In this document: in pieces, positions 13,501 through 23,626 of the stretch
How positions within the stretch are numbered: the stretch's first letter is position 1
Layout: each line of letters begins with the position of its first letter
The notes under the pieces: model-generated
Told to the model about the DNA's origin: nothing
What the model saw: only the letters and a program-made list of their open reading frames with translations
Databases searched by the model: none
Source: Nephromyces sp. MM_2019
Lineage: Eukaryota > Apicomplexa > Aconoidasida > Nephromycida
DNA length: 64,000 nt
Direction: 5' to 3'
NCBI GenBank assembly: GCA_015657535.1
Contig: JADHZB010001395.1
Coordinates: forward strand, 1-64,000
Made by a program: the position numbers and the translations under genes

Positions 13501-13864
13501 TGAAGTGACAATGATCTTGTTACGAACTTTACTCTTTTTGCATATTCTTTGTCAATATCAGTTGCTGGTGGTTACTGCTTTTAGTGGAATCCTATGTTTG
13601 GAAAATCTTCTTTAAGGCTTTTTGTTTGGCTTTTCAAAAAAGCTCCCAACCACTCAGTTGGTACCACTTATCATTGTTGCATGCTGTAGAATGCTGGATT
13701 CAATTTAGATACTATTAATTATTATTGCAATCGTTAACTACACCTACTTGCTCCTGTGACAATTCTTCATAGTTTTGTTCATCTCATAGCCCCCACCTAC
13801 TGCTGGAAAGAGAAAAAAAAGGTATTTTGGCAAATTATTAAAGAAAAACATCATTCCTCATTAG
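8521..13864 (+). CDS. CK2B: Casein kinase 2 regulatory subunit beta
   Basis: This is the regulatory beta subunit of protein kinase CK2; its zinc finger mediates the dimer that carries the catalytic alpha subunits. Exons are 8521-8592, 8831-8924, 9919-10214, 11390-11491 and 13790-13864. All introns are GT-AG, phases agree and the joined frame is 212 aa, against about 215 in human. The acidic start EEVKDSDDDED is followed by WIEWFCGLSGHE, the family hallmark. LYGLVHARFIITPRG follows, then the zinc-finger cysteines CPNSLC and CPRC, then FGTSFPHIFFM. The acidic loop of animal CK2 beta is shortened to YGGDSDYSNDNRN. The short last exon (PPPTAGKRKKRYFGKLL) aligns with the family C-terminal tail but is the least certain part. 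Intron 3 holds the TG tract, N gap and G-rich block; intron 4 is 2.3 kb with nothing recognisable. Confidence 0.93.
10270..10540. repeat. Long TG microsatellite with 50-N assembly gap
   Basis: (TG)n with a few CG interruptions runs for about 270 bp inside CK2 beta intron 3 and is broken by exactly 50 N at 10447-10496. The round number suggests a placeholder, so the true tract length is unknown. All open frames here are repeat artefacts such as alternating Val-Cys or His-Thr. Confidence 0.95.
10991..11168 (+). repeat. G-rich block with internal duplication
   Basis: The plus strand has many G3-G6 runs. A 29-base unit (beginning gtttgggggctctgcgtgga) occurs at 11021-11049 and again at 11128-11156, offset 107 bp. 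The block lies in CK2 beta intron 3 on the sense strand, so the G runs would be present in pre-mRNA. Several runs are close enough to allow a G-quadruplex, which is inference from spacing only. Confidence 0.8.
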
Positions 13865-16800
13865 GTCCTAACTTCAACCCAATGAGCTAGGAGGCATATA
13901 TATATATCTTAAGTAATATATGGCCGATTTTCCCGTGAAATGATTGTAAAATATTTTCAGCTGCTAGCCCATAAAGATATGCAAGTAATCGCCCGACTCT
14001 GCGCCTGCTCACCTGGCGATACTTGTGCCAACTTGCAGGTTTACCTGCTGTCACACACGTTTTACTGTATCATCACCAATGATTAAATCTTTAATTTCTT
14101 ATTTTGATTAGTTCTGAGTCGTACAATAACTGCTCAGCCCTTAAAGGATGCGTCCTATGTGATCGTTTTTCCAAATATTACTACGTGACGATATTTTGCT
14201 CACTTAGAAAATGCAGGAAGCGTATTTTTCCATTGGTTACTTCGCCCCATTCGACTTTATCTTCTATTTGCAGAGACCTTGTATGAATTGCTTGTTTACT
14301 TCTTATGTTTGAAAAAAATCAAACTGGCTACCTTCGCAAAAACTTGCTGCTACTCATCCTGATGGGGAATTTGTTGGAATTTTATTGTTTTTGTTCACCT
14401 CGATACAACTGCGACCTTGCAAATATTGCTCTTGCATTTTGAAATAGTAGAAAAAAAAGTGATTTCTCTTTGCTTCTTCAAAGCTCTTGGAAATTTTCAT
14501 TCAGCAATGGTTATAAGCATATTTCTCACATGTAGCCGCATCGATACTGTTGTTTCCCTAATGGGTTCAAACTAATTTTCACGTTATAGCGCATCAGTAC
14601 TACGATTTTTTGAACACTTCCAGAAGAAAAACAAGTACAAATCAGCTCAGCTCCTGCACACCAATTGGTGGTACCAGGGCATTAGTGAAATTTTAGCAAG
14701 TACTACTGATATATATTCCGCATGCGTTGAGGATTTTATTGTCTAGCAGCACCGTATAACCCTTTACGAGTTACTGCCCAAATTTCAATTGCCGAATGTA
14801 AATATTAATGGAATTTAGAAAAAACTTCGTGCTCATGCTTATACCCCAGACTTTCTGTGGTCTTTAGTCCTCAATAAAGATGATTTAAAAAGAATTACAT
14901 ATTTAGGACTAAAGAAAAATGACTTTGTAGTAATTACGCTAATTTCATTTGTAGCCGCTTCCTTTTCGCTAAAGAGGATATTATTCTTTTGAGAGCATAT
15001 TTAATGTTTAAGGACCGTGACCTTTTTTATGTTAGTGTCTTTATATAGAGAATTAAAAACAATATCATAATCATATGGCCATATTTATTGTTATAAGAAC
15101 TATTCTAATTTGTGTCGTATTCCGCAGTGATTTAGCGGTTTTCCACGCCATGCGGAGACCTGCGGTGCGCTGCTTGGGGGAAATATTTGTACAGAAATAA
15201 AAATACTTCTAGAAAAAAAAAAATTCGTGTAAAATATCATTTATAGGTTGCTTCTGTACTGGTGCTTTGTGTGTATAGAGCGTCTTTGATTTAATTTCCA
15301 GGGAAAATATCCGAAAGCCCCGCGCATTTCGGGTGATTTTGCCACTTTCAAAAGGAGTAACTTCTTTCGAAATTACAACCGTACATTCATCTTAATCGTA
15401 AAATTGCATGGCCTATCGTGCTCCGGGGTAATTTATGCATTCATCTAGCGGCAGAGAATATTTATCGAGATACCCGTATAGCAAGGGTGTGAGCAATTTT
15501 TTGTGGGTACTGTTTTTTCATAGTTTTTCAGCAAGATTACTCTTAAAAAAAAGCTGGTAAGCATGATTTGACAGCAGGAGAAATAGCGGAGCTGCAAGGA
15601 CTGCAGACGCATGAGCACGATTAAAGCTATGGCAATCTAATGGGCACATTCAAGCGTGCTGGCAAGCGGTTGTGAGCATACGTCAGTCATGAGGACAGCC
15701 GGCCCCTTGAAGTAACATCGCTCACTGCATAGATGGCTACTCTAAACTTGCTATAGCTCTAGGGAGATGATTCATCTGCTTGAGGTGACCTTGGAATATC
15801 TTGGACTAATTTGCTTTAGCGCGTCAAACGTAGTTAAGCTATTTATCACCAATCGTTGCAAAAGCGGCTTGTCTTTAGTACCAGGATCAGCTAGATCAGC
15901 AGTTTCGACAGAGCGCAGGAGTAAGTCACTTTTTCACGCTTGACGATTGATTGCCGGTTTTTAGGCGCATTTTTCACTATTTCAGTGATGAAGTTTTGTG
16001 GTTTTCTTGATTGTGTAGCGATAACTTCACTCTGAGTTTCTCAGCTATGCAGGCTGATGCCCTTCTTTCGTGTAGCGTTGGTGGACATTATTTGCCTAAG
16101 CGAGATATGTGTGTTCAAAGCAGGTTATGATATGCTGCTTTCTGCTTAAGGAGGAAATAGTAGTTTCTGTGGGAAAGCATACGTGTATTTTCTCCAATAC
16201 CACAAAGTTTAGTTTCAATCCGACATATTTTACAAAATTGTCCCAGCAGGGTCTCACCAGCAATTTCAGAAGTCAGCAAGGAGACAAGCACCAAGACTAC
16301 CTGTGCTTCTCGTTGAATTTTTGATGCACATGATATGTAGCATCTACTTCCTGTAATAAGCCGTTCTAGACTGGAAATCTTTGTTTAGTAATTAAACACA
16401 GCAAATGGCTACTTATGGCAACTAGCTTGGCTATCTTCGCCTTTTTAAAGGTTTCTAGCGCAGGATTCTAGGCCACCGCCACATCGCACACTACGCCTAA
16501 TAGCGTTGCCAAAAGCGCGTTCATAGTCCACCATATAGCACGCGCGTAAGGATGCTATTTTACAAAGAAATAAGCAAAGAGCCGGAAATAGTTACAGCCA
16601 GTCTCCTGCATACCTTTTTTTTTACGAAAATACATATGTAGAAATTGCAGTACATAGAGTCGAATTTTTCCTTCACCTTAGTCTTTTGATTCTTGACTCC
16701 GACTTTTGATTCGTGAGCACTCTTAGTCCCGGAAAAGTATCAGGTGATATCGGGTACCGCATGACGTAGTGTTGAAGAGTTTTATATTATTTTGTTTTGG

Positions 16801-16978
16801 GCCCCCAGTGCCATCTTCCAGCTTATGGTGGCGTGGTACAGCTAGAGAAAAAAAGCAAGGGGTGAATCTGTTTTTAAGCAACTTCCATGGTTTTTGCATG
16901 GCGAAATGATCCACAAAAAAGTTGCACCTGCACCGTAAGATCCCCTTTCTTGGGTCTTATGTAGGTATATTATTCCCA
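13865..16978. other. Region between CK2 beta and Nudix genes
   Basis: No recognised domain was found in these 3.1 kb. The first half contains an internally consistent chain of short exons, listed separately. From about 15.55 kb to the Nudix start at 16979 only short open frames (for example 16109-16324) occur, with no family resemblance. The Nudix promoter presumably lies here. Confidence 0.5.
13961..15546 (+). CDS. Possible unrecognised five-exon gene
   Basis: Five coding-like segments join in frame with GT-AG borders, all at phase 0: 13961-14038, 14624-14725, 14819-14926, 15302-15427 and 15532-15546 (TAA). Donors are GTTTAC, GTTGAG, GTAGTA and GTAATT; acceptors end in CCAG, TTAG, CCAG and TCAG. 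The join gives about 141 aa, with an internal ATG at 13979 in the first segment, which itself follows a good acceptor (atattttcag), so upstream exons may exist. Distinctive stretches are QLLHTNWWYQGISEIL, LRAHAYTPDFLWSLV, LKRITYLGLKKNDF and KYPKAPRISGDFATF. I recognise no family. Each piece is under 60 codons, so chance open frames or a decayed gene are real alternatives. Confidence 0.35.
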
Positions 16979-19745
16979 ATGCTGCGGAAATTAATTCTAG
17001 TTGTGTGCATTGTGCTTTTCCTGAGTATAAATCTCTGGTGCGTTGCCGCTGTAGACGCAAAACGAACCCTCCAGTGCTTTCACCGGGCAAAAGGTGCTCT
17101 TGCTCTTATACGCGGCTATAGCAGCGACGACTTCTCGGATCCCCTACCCCCGCCTGAAAGGGGTACAGATTTTTCACAGCTGCGCAGCGCAGCAGGCCTC
17201 TTGACTGTGGAACCTTTAGTACCTCATATTGTACTTTCCCTAAGAGATAGGCTTTATTCTGAGGCTTTTACCTATTTAGGGAAACTCGTGGCAACACCAC
17301 CGCTTGACACACTAAACACTTTCTCATCCATTATAGCACCAGACCTAGGGCTGCTACCAGGACGCTGCTGCTCAGTTATGTGTGGTAGAGTACCCTCATT
17401 TGCTTCAATGTCTTGCAAAACCCTTAAAATACCCCAAATTTATCAACTCACAGCTCGTCGTTTCTTCTCGAGTCCTTCCTGTTCAGTTCGTACTGCAATG
17501 CAAAATATTCCTCAGGCTTGTGTATCCATACTAGTAAAGCAGGAGGCTGCTTTTGGAGACAATACTTTCGCTGCTCCAAATCTTCATGAAAAGGCTACTT
17601 ATCTGATGGTTCAAAGAGGAAGGCCGCCTGCGTTGGGCATGGTTAATTTTGGGGGAGACTTGCACAACATTATTTTAAATTGCAAGGGGGTCATATAGTG
17701 CGTGCAAGCGACTGGGTAATTTTTTGGCCTGCGTAGAAGATTATAAAAGATTGTGAATATCAATTTTTTGCAGTAAATATTTTGAAATAGTGGAGTTTTT
17801 TAGCGGTGAAATTGGCAAACTTCATCTTATTTTGGTTGTGATTGATTAATTGAGGTAGAAAAAGTGAATGCTGGAAGTAGCTTGGAAAATTCGGGAAATT
17901 TTTATGGATGATGCTCCCATAATCAAAAATCAAGTAATCCTAAATCAATAGCTTTTTGCTTAGATGTATTAAAGACTAGCATAAAAAAAATCTCTATTTC
18001 GTTAATGTATCGATTGCATTCACATTGGTTTAACCTGAATTTTTTAGCATCTTCATTTCTCGTCTCTTCGTCAGCTGGGCCTGTTATATTTATTTTAAGG
18101 CGTCCTTCATATGTCCATATTCATATGCGAATATTGCAGAATCAGCATGATGATTGATCCATAATGATTTTTCTAGATTTTCATGTGAAGGTATTATTTC
18201 ATCCTTGTTAACTAGTGTATATGAAGTATCAAGTTGAGTGTACTTCATATGTTTCAGCCTTTCGCGCGGAGCTATTTTGATGTTGTCAACGTGTTTTATT
18301 TTGTTTGTTTCGATTTAAAATTCCGTTCTGAAATTCTTCTCTTGAAAGACTAGCCATCTTTTGTATTGTTGTTTCGAGCATCTCACTGTGCTTTTTCATA
18401 GTTTTTGATTTTTATGCACTCGAAGGTATTTTTTGGGAAAAACTTTGAAATTTTGTTATTCCTTTTCATTCAACTGGTTATTTGATATATTTTGGCGATA
18501 TGCTTTAATAAAATGTTATCCTCTTGCAGAAATTCATGTGCTTTTTGTCCATTTGCTGTATAAAATCGATATATAGTGTGCCTTCCTTCGATGTCCACCT
18601 TCAGTTGATTGCATTTCGCTAGCTTCTTAATTTCAAGTGCCTTATCAGTTTTTGCTTCATTTCTGTCTCTTTTTTTGAATATCCCCATTTCCTTTGTATT
18701 CTTGTATCACTAGGAATGCCCATTCAATTGAGTTTGCGCATATTAACCCTTTTGCTCAATTTTTTTTTTAGTGGTCTTTTCCCGGAGGCCGTATAAACTT
18801 AGGAGAGCGCACTTATGATGCTGCACGCAGAGAACTATATGAAGAATGTGCTCTCAGTGAAGCTGGTAGGCGCTTATTTATTGTATTTTGATACGTAAGT
18901 ATAAAAAAAAGTTATTGATAGTTTGGTAAATCTCATTTTGCATATATTCATGGTGAAGCCGAGCTTCTTTTCTCACTTTTCCTTTTCCTTTTCCTTTTAT
19001 TTCCAGAGGTAGCCCTCTGGCCCAATCCGTTCTTCTCCGTGGACTCGATGTACCGTGACGAAAACATGATTCTTCTCAAGCATTATGTGATCTCCGTGGT
19101 ATTTTTTTCAAGTGCATGCTGGGGCTGGTTTTTTGGTAAACATGTTAGATGGCTGGGTGGGATAGTTGCTGGGAGTTTGCTTTCCTTTTTATATTCCCCA
19201 TGTTCTAACTATATAAATATTTTCTACGGTTGCTTTTGCTATAGTCTATCATCTCGCATTTTGCAATTTCCATCATTTAAATAGCTCAGATATATAAAAA
19301 GGAAGACATATCTGATGTATTGTGCACTAATTGAGAAATTTGAAAGCGCAGATTAGCGCATGAAAGTGCTGAACCGCTGTTTAGATCTGCAACTATAGAC
19401 ATTTGTTTACCAGGCGTTTCATCTAGACTAAGTCTTGCAGTAGCGTCTTTTATTATCACTTTTATTTCTTACCCGAAATTATAAGCTTCCCTGACTCTGC
19501 TCTGCCTGCATGAATTTTTTTTCGATTAACAGGTGTATGGTTGGACGAAGCATGCTAACACGAGTGCCAGGGCTCATAGTGATGCAGCTGATGTTTGTTG
19601 GATGACTCGCGAAGAGATTTCAAACTTACTCTCCAAGAAACAATGTGTAGGAAACTTGCTGGAGATTATTGACTACTCTAATAAGTTGATCAGCACGAAT
19701 ATAATTGGCGCAAATGCTGATCTTCCACCCACTGTGATTAAGTGA
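16979..19745 (+). CDS. Nudix hydrolase with secretory/organelle leader
   Basis: This is a Nudix-family phosphohydrolase that should cleave a nucleoside diphosphate linked to another group; the substrate cannot be told from sequence. Exons are 16979-17641, 18772-18865, 19007-19098 and 19533-19745, giving 353 aa. All introns are GT-AG (donors GTTAAT, GTAGGC, GTATTT) and phases agree. The ATG at 16979 gives [20 protein letters not shown], a strong signal peptide; further upstream only TTG is available. About 190 residues without a known domain follow, then [11 protein letters not shown] joined across intron 1 to [12 protein letters not shown]. The Nudix box reads G-x5-E-x7-REL-x-EE-x-A-L, so the usual Gly near the end is Ala. 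The last two exons carry LKHYVISV and [12 protein letters not shown], typical of the ADP-ribose pyrophosphatase-like group. The leader suggests secretory or plastid entry, which is inferred. Confidence 0.9.
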
Positions 19746-19816
19746 CGCGTAGCTTTTTTTTGGGGACATGCATTATAAATTTATTTATCAGTCAACTTAA
19801 GGAGCTTCTTCATCTA

Positions 19817-19935
19817 CTCCGTCTTTGTCATCTTCTCCCTCTTCATCTTCCACCCTCCCTCTTTTTCTTCATCATCTCCCCTCTTCATCTTCAACCCTCC
19901 CTCTTCTTCTTCATCATCATCATCATCTGCGTCTT
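19817..19935. repeat. Polypyrimidine tandem repeat downstream of Nudix gene
   Basis: A CTTCATC-rich tract in which a unit of about 41 bp (ctcttcatcttc, then accctccctctt, then ttcttcatcat) is repeated twice from 19835 and 19875. It starts about 70 bp after the Nudix stop, so it probably lies in the 3' UTR or just beyond it. Confidence 0.7.
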
Positions 19936-22588
19936 CTTTTGTTATAATTGATTAATACTGCTGCAAAAATGCCTATAAACTTTTTTGCTTGTTCGTGTAA
20001 TCTAACCATTTGTAGACAACGTTGAGACCTTGAACTTACCAGGGATTTGGAATTTTTTCAGAAGATGGCTGAATTAGAATTTTTTGTACTAGGTTTATTA
20101 TTGTTTTGATTTCCTTCTTTGTTAGTGCCTTATATTGTAGCTGTTCATACATTTTCAGATGAAATTTTTGTTGCGTTTTTACTTGATGAAACTTTTTGGA
20201 TGGTTTACTCTTGAAACTGGCGCTGTTTTCTACTCAGCAAACGGTGCGAGATGACTTTTTTTTTGTAGTTATCGCTTCGCTGCGTTTTCCCTGTTCTTCA
20301 GCATTAAATTTAACAGATGCGAATGAGATTTTTTTTTTCCATGCTTGGATTTTATTGTTCAATTCGATGCAGCTTCTCTGTTTTGATGATGCTGGCAGAA
20401 AAGCAATTATTAATTTTATTGAAAAACGTACGCTTCGTATTTTAAACTGCTTGAACCATTATTTTGATGCATTTGTGTAATCTTTGCTTAATCATGTTTG
20501 ACTGCTTTGCTTGTGGTGCTTGTGTCTTTGTAGAATCAATAAACGCTGATGAAAATCCAGTATCCCCTTTGAGCATGTAGTAATATATAAAAATGTATGT
20601 ATATACACGGCAGGTGGAATCAAGTTTAGGAGGATTCATTCGTTGCATGTATGTCATTAAAATAATACTCTTCTTAGTTGAATAGTTATGAAGTCTCCGG
20701 ATCTTCACTAGCAAAAACGTATGTGGTCTTTTACTCCCTCAAAATCTTGCTATTTACCAGTGGGAAGCTCTGTGACCTATTTTGTTTGCTAACTTATTAA
20801 ATGAAAATTTATACTAGCGACCAACTTTTTGCCCAATTTTGTGAGAAGATAGTTTAAATGACAGAGAAGCCAGAAATTTTCAATCAATAATATTAATTCA
20901 TTTTGTTTGAGAGCCTCTTTTGCATGCACAACTAATTGCTACTGCACAGCACCCATATGATGCTGCTTTAAAAGGGCGATGGAATCTTATGTTTAACCCT
21001 TCCGTTTGGATTGCTCAAATGTTTTTGCATGCTCGTATAGCCGTGCAGATGTGTTTGAAAGTAATTTTAGTCACTGAAGGCCGTATAAATGGAATCTACT
21101 TGAATATATGCGGATACTGCAATTAAAAACTAATTTTTATTAAGCAGGATTATTCGCCATCCGGCTGCTTTTTTTATGTCTGAAGGTATAGAAATACTTG
21201 TGTGCTTAGAGTGAGTTACATAACCACAGCATTACGATGTTCTCTCATATGGTCCGGTATAGCTGTAAGATCCTCAATATGCAGATTTATAGTTTTTCCA
21301 GAAATTTTCCCAGCTTCGATGCTTAGCGCTGCAAAATAGTTATAATGGAAGCAGTGGTGAGATTAGATTGACTATACCTGAGCCTATATCCTTAAATAAA
21401 GCAGGTTAACGTTGAAAAATCTGATTTTTCGGACGGATCGCTCTTTCTTCTTGCCATGGCAGTCATAGCTGGTACTAGCATCGCATTCAGCGTGCTATCC
21501 AATTCCTTCATTTCGCCTTCTTCCCCTTCAGGATCACCATGTTTCCAATTTTCATTTTTTCTATACCATTACTTGAATAATTATGTGAATAAGTTTACCT
21601 ATTGAGAGTTAAGTCTGGGAATCGTCACATTTCTTTCTGTTTTTCCCTTTTTCATCCCTGTGCTTTGTTCCTTGGAAAGCCATGGCAACACCTTTGCGGC
21701 TACCCATGCCTCTTCCATAATGCTTATACAGAAGAATATTACCACTGCACGGGGCTTTTTAGAATCGAAGTTGCGTTATCAGGAAACGCTTCGGAAAAAT
21801 TATGGGCTTCACTTGTTGAGTTTCTAAATAAGAGTTCGGATATACTTCGGTAGTGTTTAGCTGCGGTACATACGCGCATCATTTTCCTTGATCAAAGGCT
21901 TTCATGTTTTGTGACTGTTCTTGCTTCTTGGGATCTGGCCTCTTCCTTTTCATACGTTGCATAATTTTCCTCTGCTTGCGCTTTCTGATATTGAGTACCA
22001 CAATTTTTGCCACGCCGCAAAAACTGCGTTAAAATAGCTTATGGAAGCGTAAAATTATAAGAGGTTTGGAGAAAAGTATACTCGGCTTTGCAAGTCTAGT
22101 GTAACCAATAGTCTTTATGCCATTAGCCGTTGAATACATTAGGGCGTTAAGGCAAAACCCTGGCTCTACCGTAAGATCTCAAAGGGCTGTTTTTCAACGG
22201 CAATTTAGGTCATTGTTTTAGTCTATATCCTAAAATATCATGGCTTGACGAAAATTTAAGAGCTTAAAAAGCCCCACAGATTGAGATTATACCAAACTAG
22301 CCTTAAAACTGTGTTCTCTCAGTTTTCTACCCCATTTGGCAAAAACACATTGCCATGCTGTCATACCACAAGATAAACGTTAGCGTTCGGGCTACGGTTA
22401 CCCATGAAAAATCGTACTTCGACGAAAGGATTTGCAGCGCGAGGTAAAAAAAAGTTTGTAGACACGCATCATATGCCCAGTAGAATAGAATTTCTCATTG
22501 AAACTGTTTCTTCCTAACCCCGGCCGACACCTGCGGACCCAGTGGCATCCACCTCGACATTATACTCACGCCGCGGTAGCGACTGCGA

Positions 22589-23326
22589 ATGACGGCTTTC
22601 GTGGCTGAGCAGTGCCTTCCGCGCTTTTCCCTCTTAGGAACTCATAAATTGCATTCGGGCATATTAGTGTGGACAACTACACCATGGATTTTATTGGTAA
22701 ATTCTGCTTCAGCTATTAATAAATCAATTATACATGTAAGAATCGAAAAATATGATTTTTTAATATCTGAACTGCAGGCGTGGTAAGCCTAGCTACCATT
22801 CTTATAGGGTGATACAGGTGTATGAACTCCTCTATAGGGTGATAGAAGTGTATGTACTTCTCTATCCTAGATAGGCGTTGCCTGAACTATTGTGTACGTG
22901 TGTACTAACGCTGCGATAATGATTACTGAATTTGATCGATGAAATAACCCAAATAGTGGGTCGGTAATAGCGATATGATAGATGATACTTGTCAATTTTC
23001 AATTGAAAATCGCTGTGTTCTGGCTCTATGCCTCCTTCCCCGTGCGATTAATGCGTATAGGGCCCAATGCCTTCTATAAGGAGATTTCAAATATTTTTAT
23101 CCTTTTATATCTAGCTAATGATATTTGTTTTCTAATGAAAGCCAATACTGTTTTTAATTACCTTGGTATAATTGGGGGGTATGCACAGTACTATTGGTTG
23201 CTACATGATATGCGCAAACTAGACAGTATTGCCGCAGCCCATCAACTTGAAGATTGTGGATATGCTTCTGATCGCCTAGGCTTGTACGATTTGCGCCGCT
23301 GTAAGTGGCTTTTTCTTATGATATAG
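22589..23326 (+). pseudogene. Isoleucyl-tRNA synthetase-like remnant fragments
   Basis: Two plus-strand fragments resemble class I isoleucyl-tRNA synthetase. At 22610-22786 the stretch FSLLGTHKLHSGILVWTTTP continues WILLVNSASAI, close to the WTTTPWTLPAN signature of the editing (CP1) region. At 23190-23300, YYWLLHDMRKLDSIA resembles the start of the anticodon-binding domain (family pattern like DRWxLHRLxELD). The order is right, but only about 400 bp separate them and no HIGH or KMSKS motif is seen nearby. Stops follow both pieces. A decayed or partly transferred copy is the simplest reading. Undetected exons of a real organellar enzyme, or coincidence for the second piece, remain possible. 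Confidence 0.4.
22803..22864. repeat. Imperfect 30-bp direct repeat
   Basis: Two adjacent copies begin tatagggtgata at 22803 and 22833 and continue with gtgtatg and a tctat end, differing at a few positions. Confidence 0.7.
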
Positions 23327-23626
23327 CGGAAACCAAGCATCCACAGCTCCTCGGAGATCATGCTTTATAAATATTAAAGCCCCCAGGAAAAGCTCTCCTC
23401 AAAGTTTCTTGTTCCCTATTCTCTCTTCTGTAATTTACACCTGTTATTATAGTTGCTAAATATTTGTCTTTCGGGAGGTAACCATGAAGGAGTGTAACTA
23501 CTGGGCACTCGAATTGGCTGCTGCCCGCCGCCCTTCACTGAAAGCCGCATATCAGATTGTGACTTCGCTAACTTTTTGGGTTCTCTAAAATCCAATTTTC
23601 TTGTTTATCATACTCTCATTGAATAC

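Larger units (their letters stand above)
19746..23626. other. Region between Nudix and DUF501 genes
   Basis: About 3.9 kb without a complete gene. It begins with a polypyrimidine repeat after the Nudix stop and carries an imperfect 30-bp repeat at 22803. Coding-like but isolated fragments lie at 20931-21124, 21650-21853, 22589-22786 and 23190-23300. The last two resemble isoleucyl-tRNA synthetase and are listed separately; the first two are not recognised. Confidence 0.5.
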
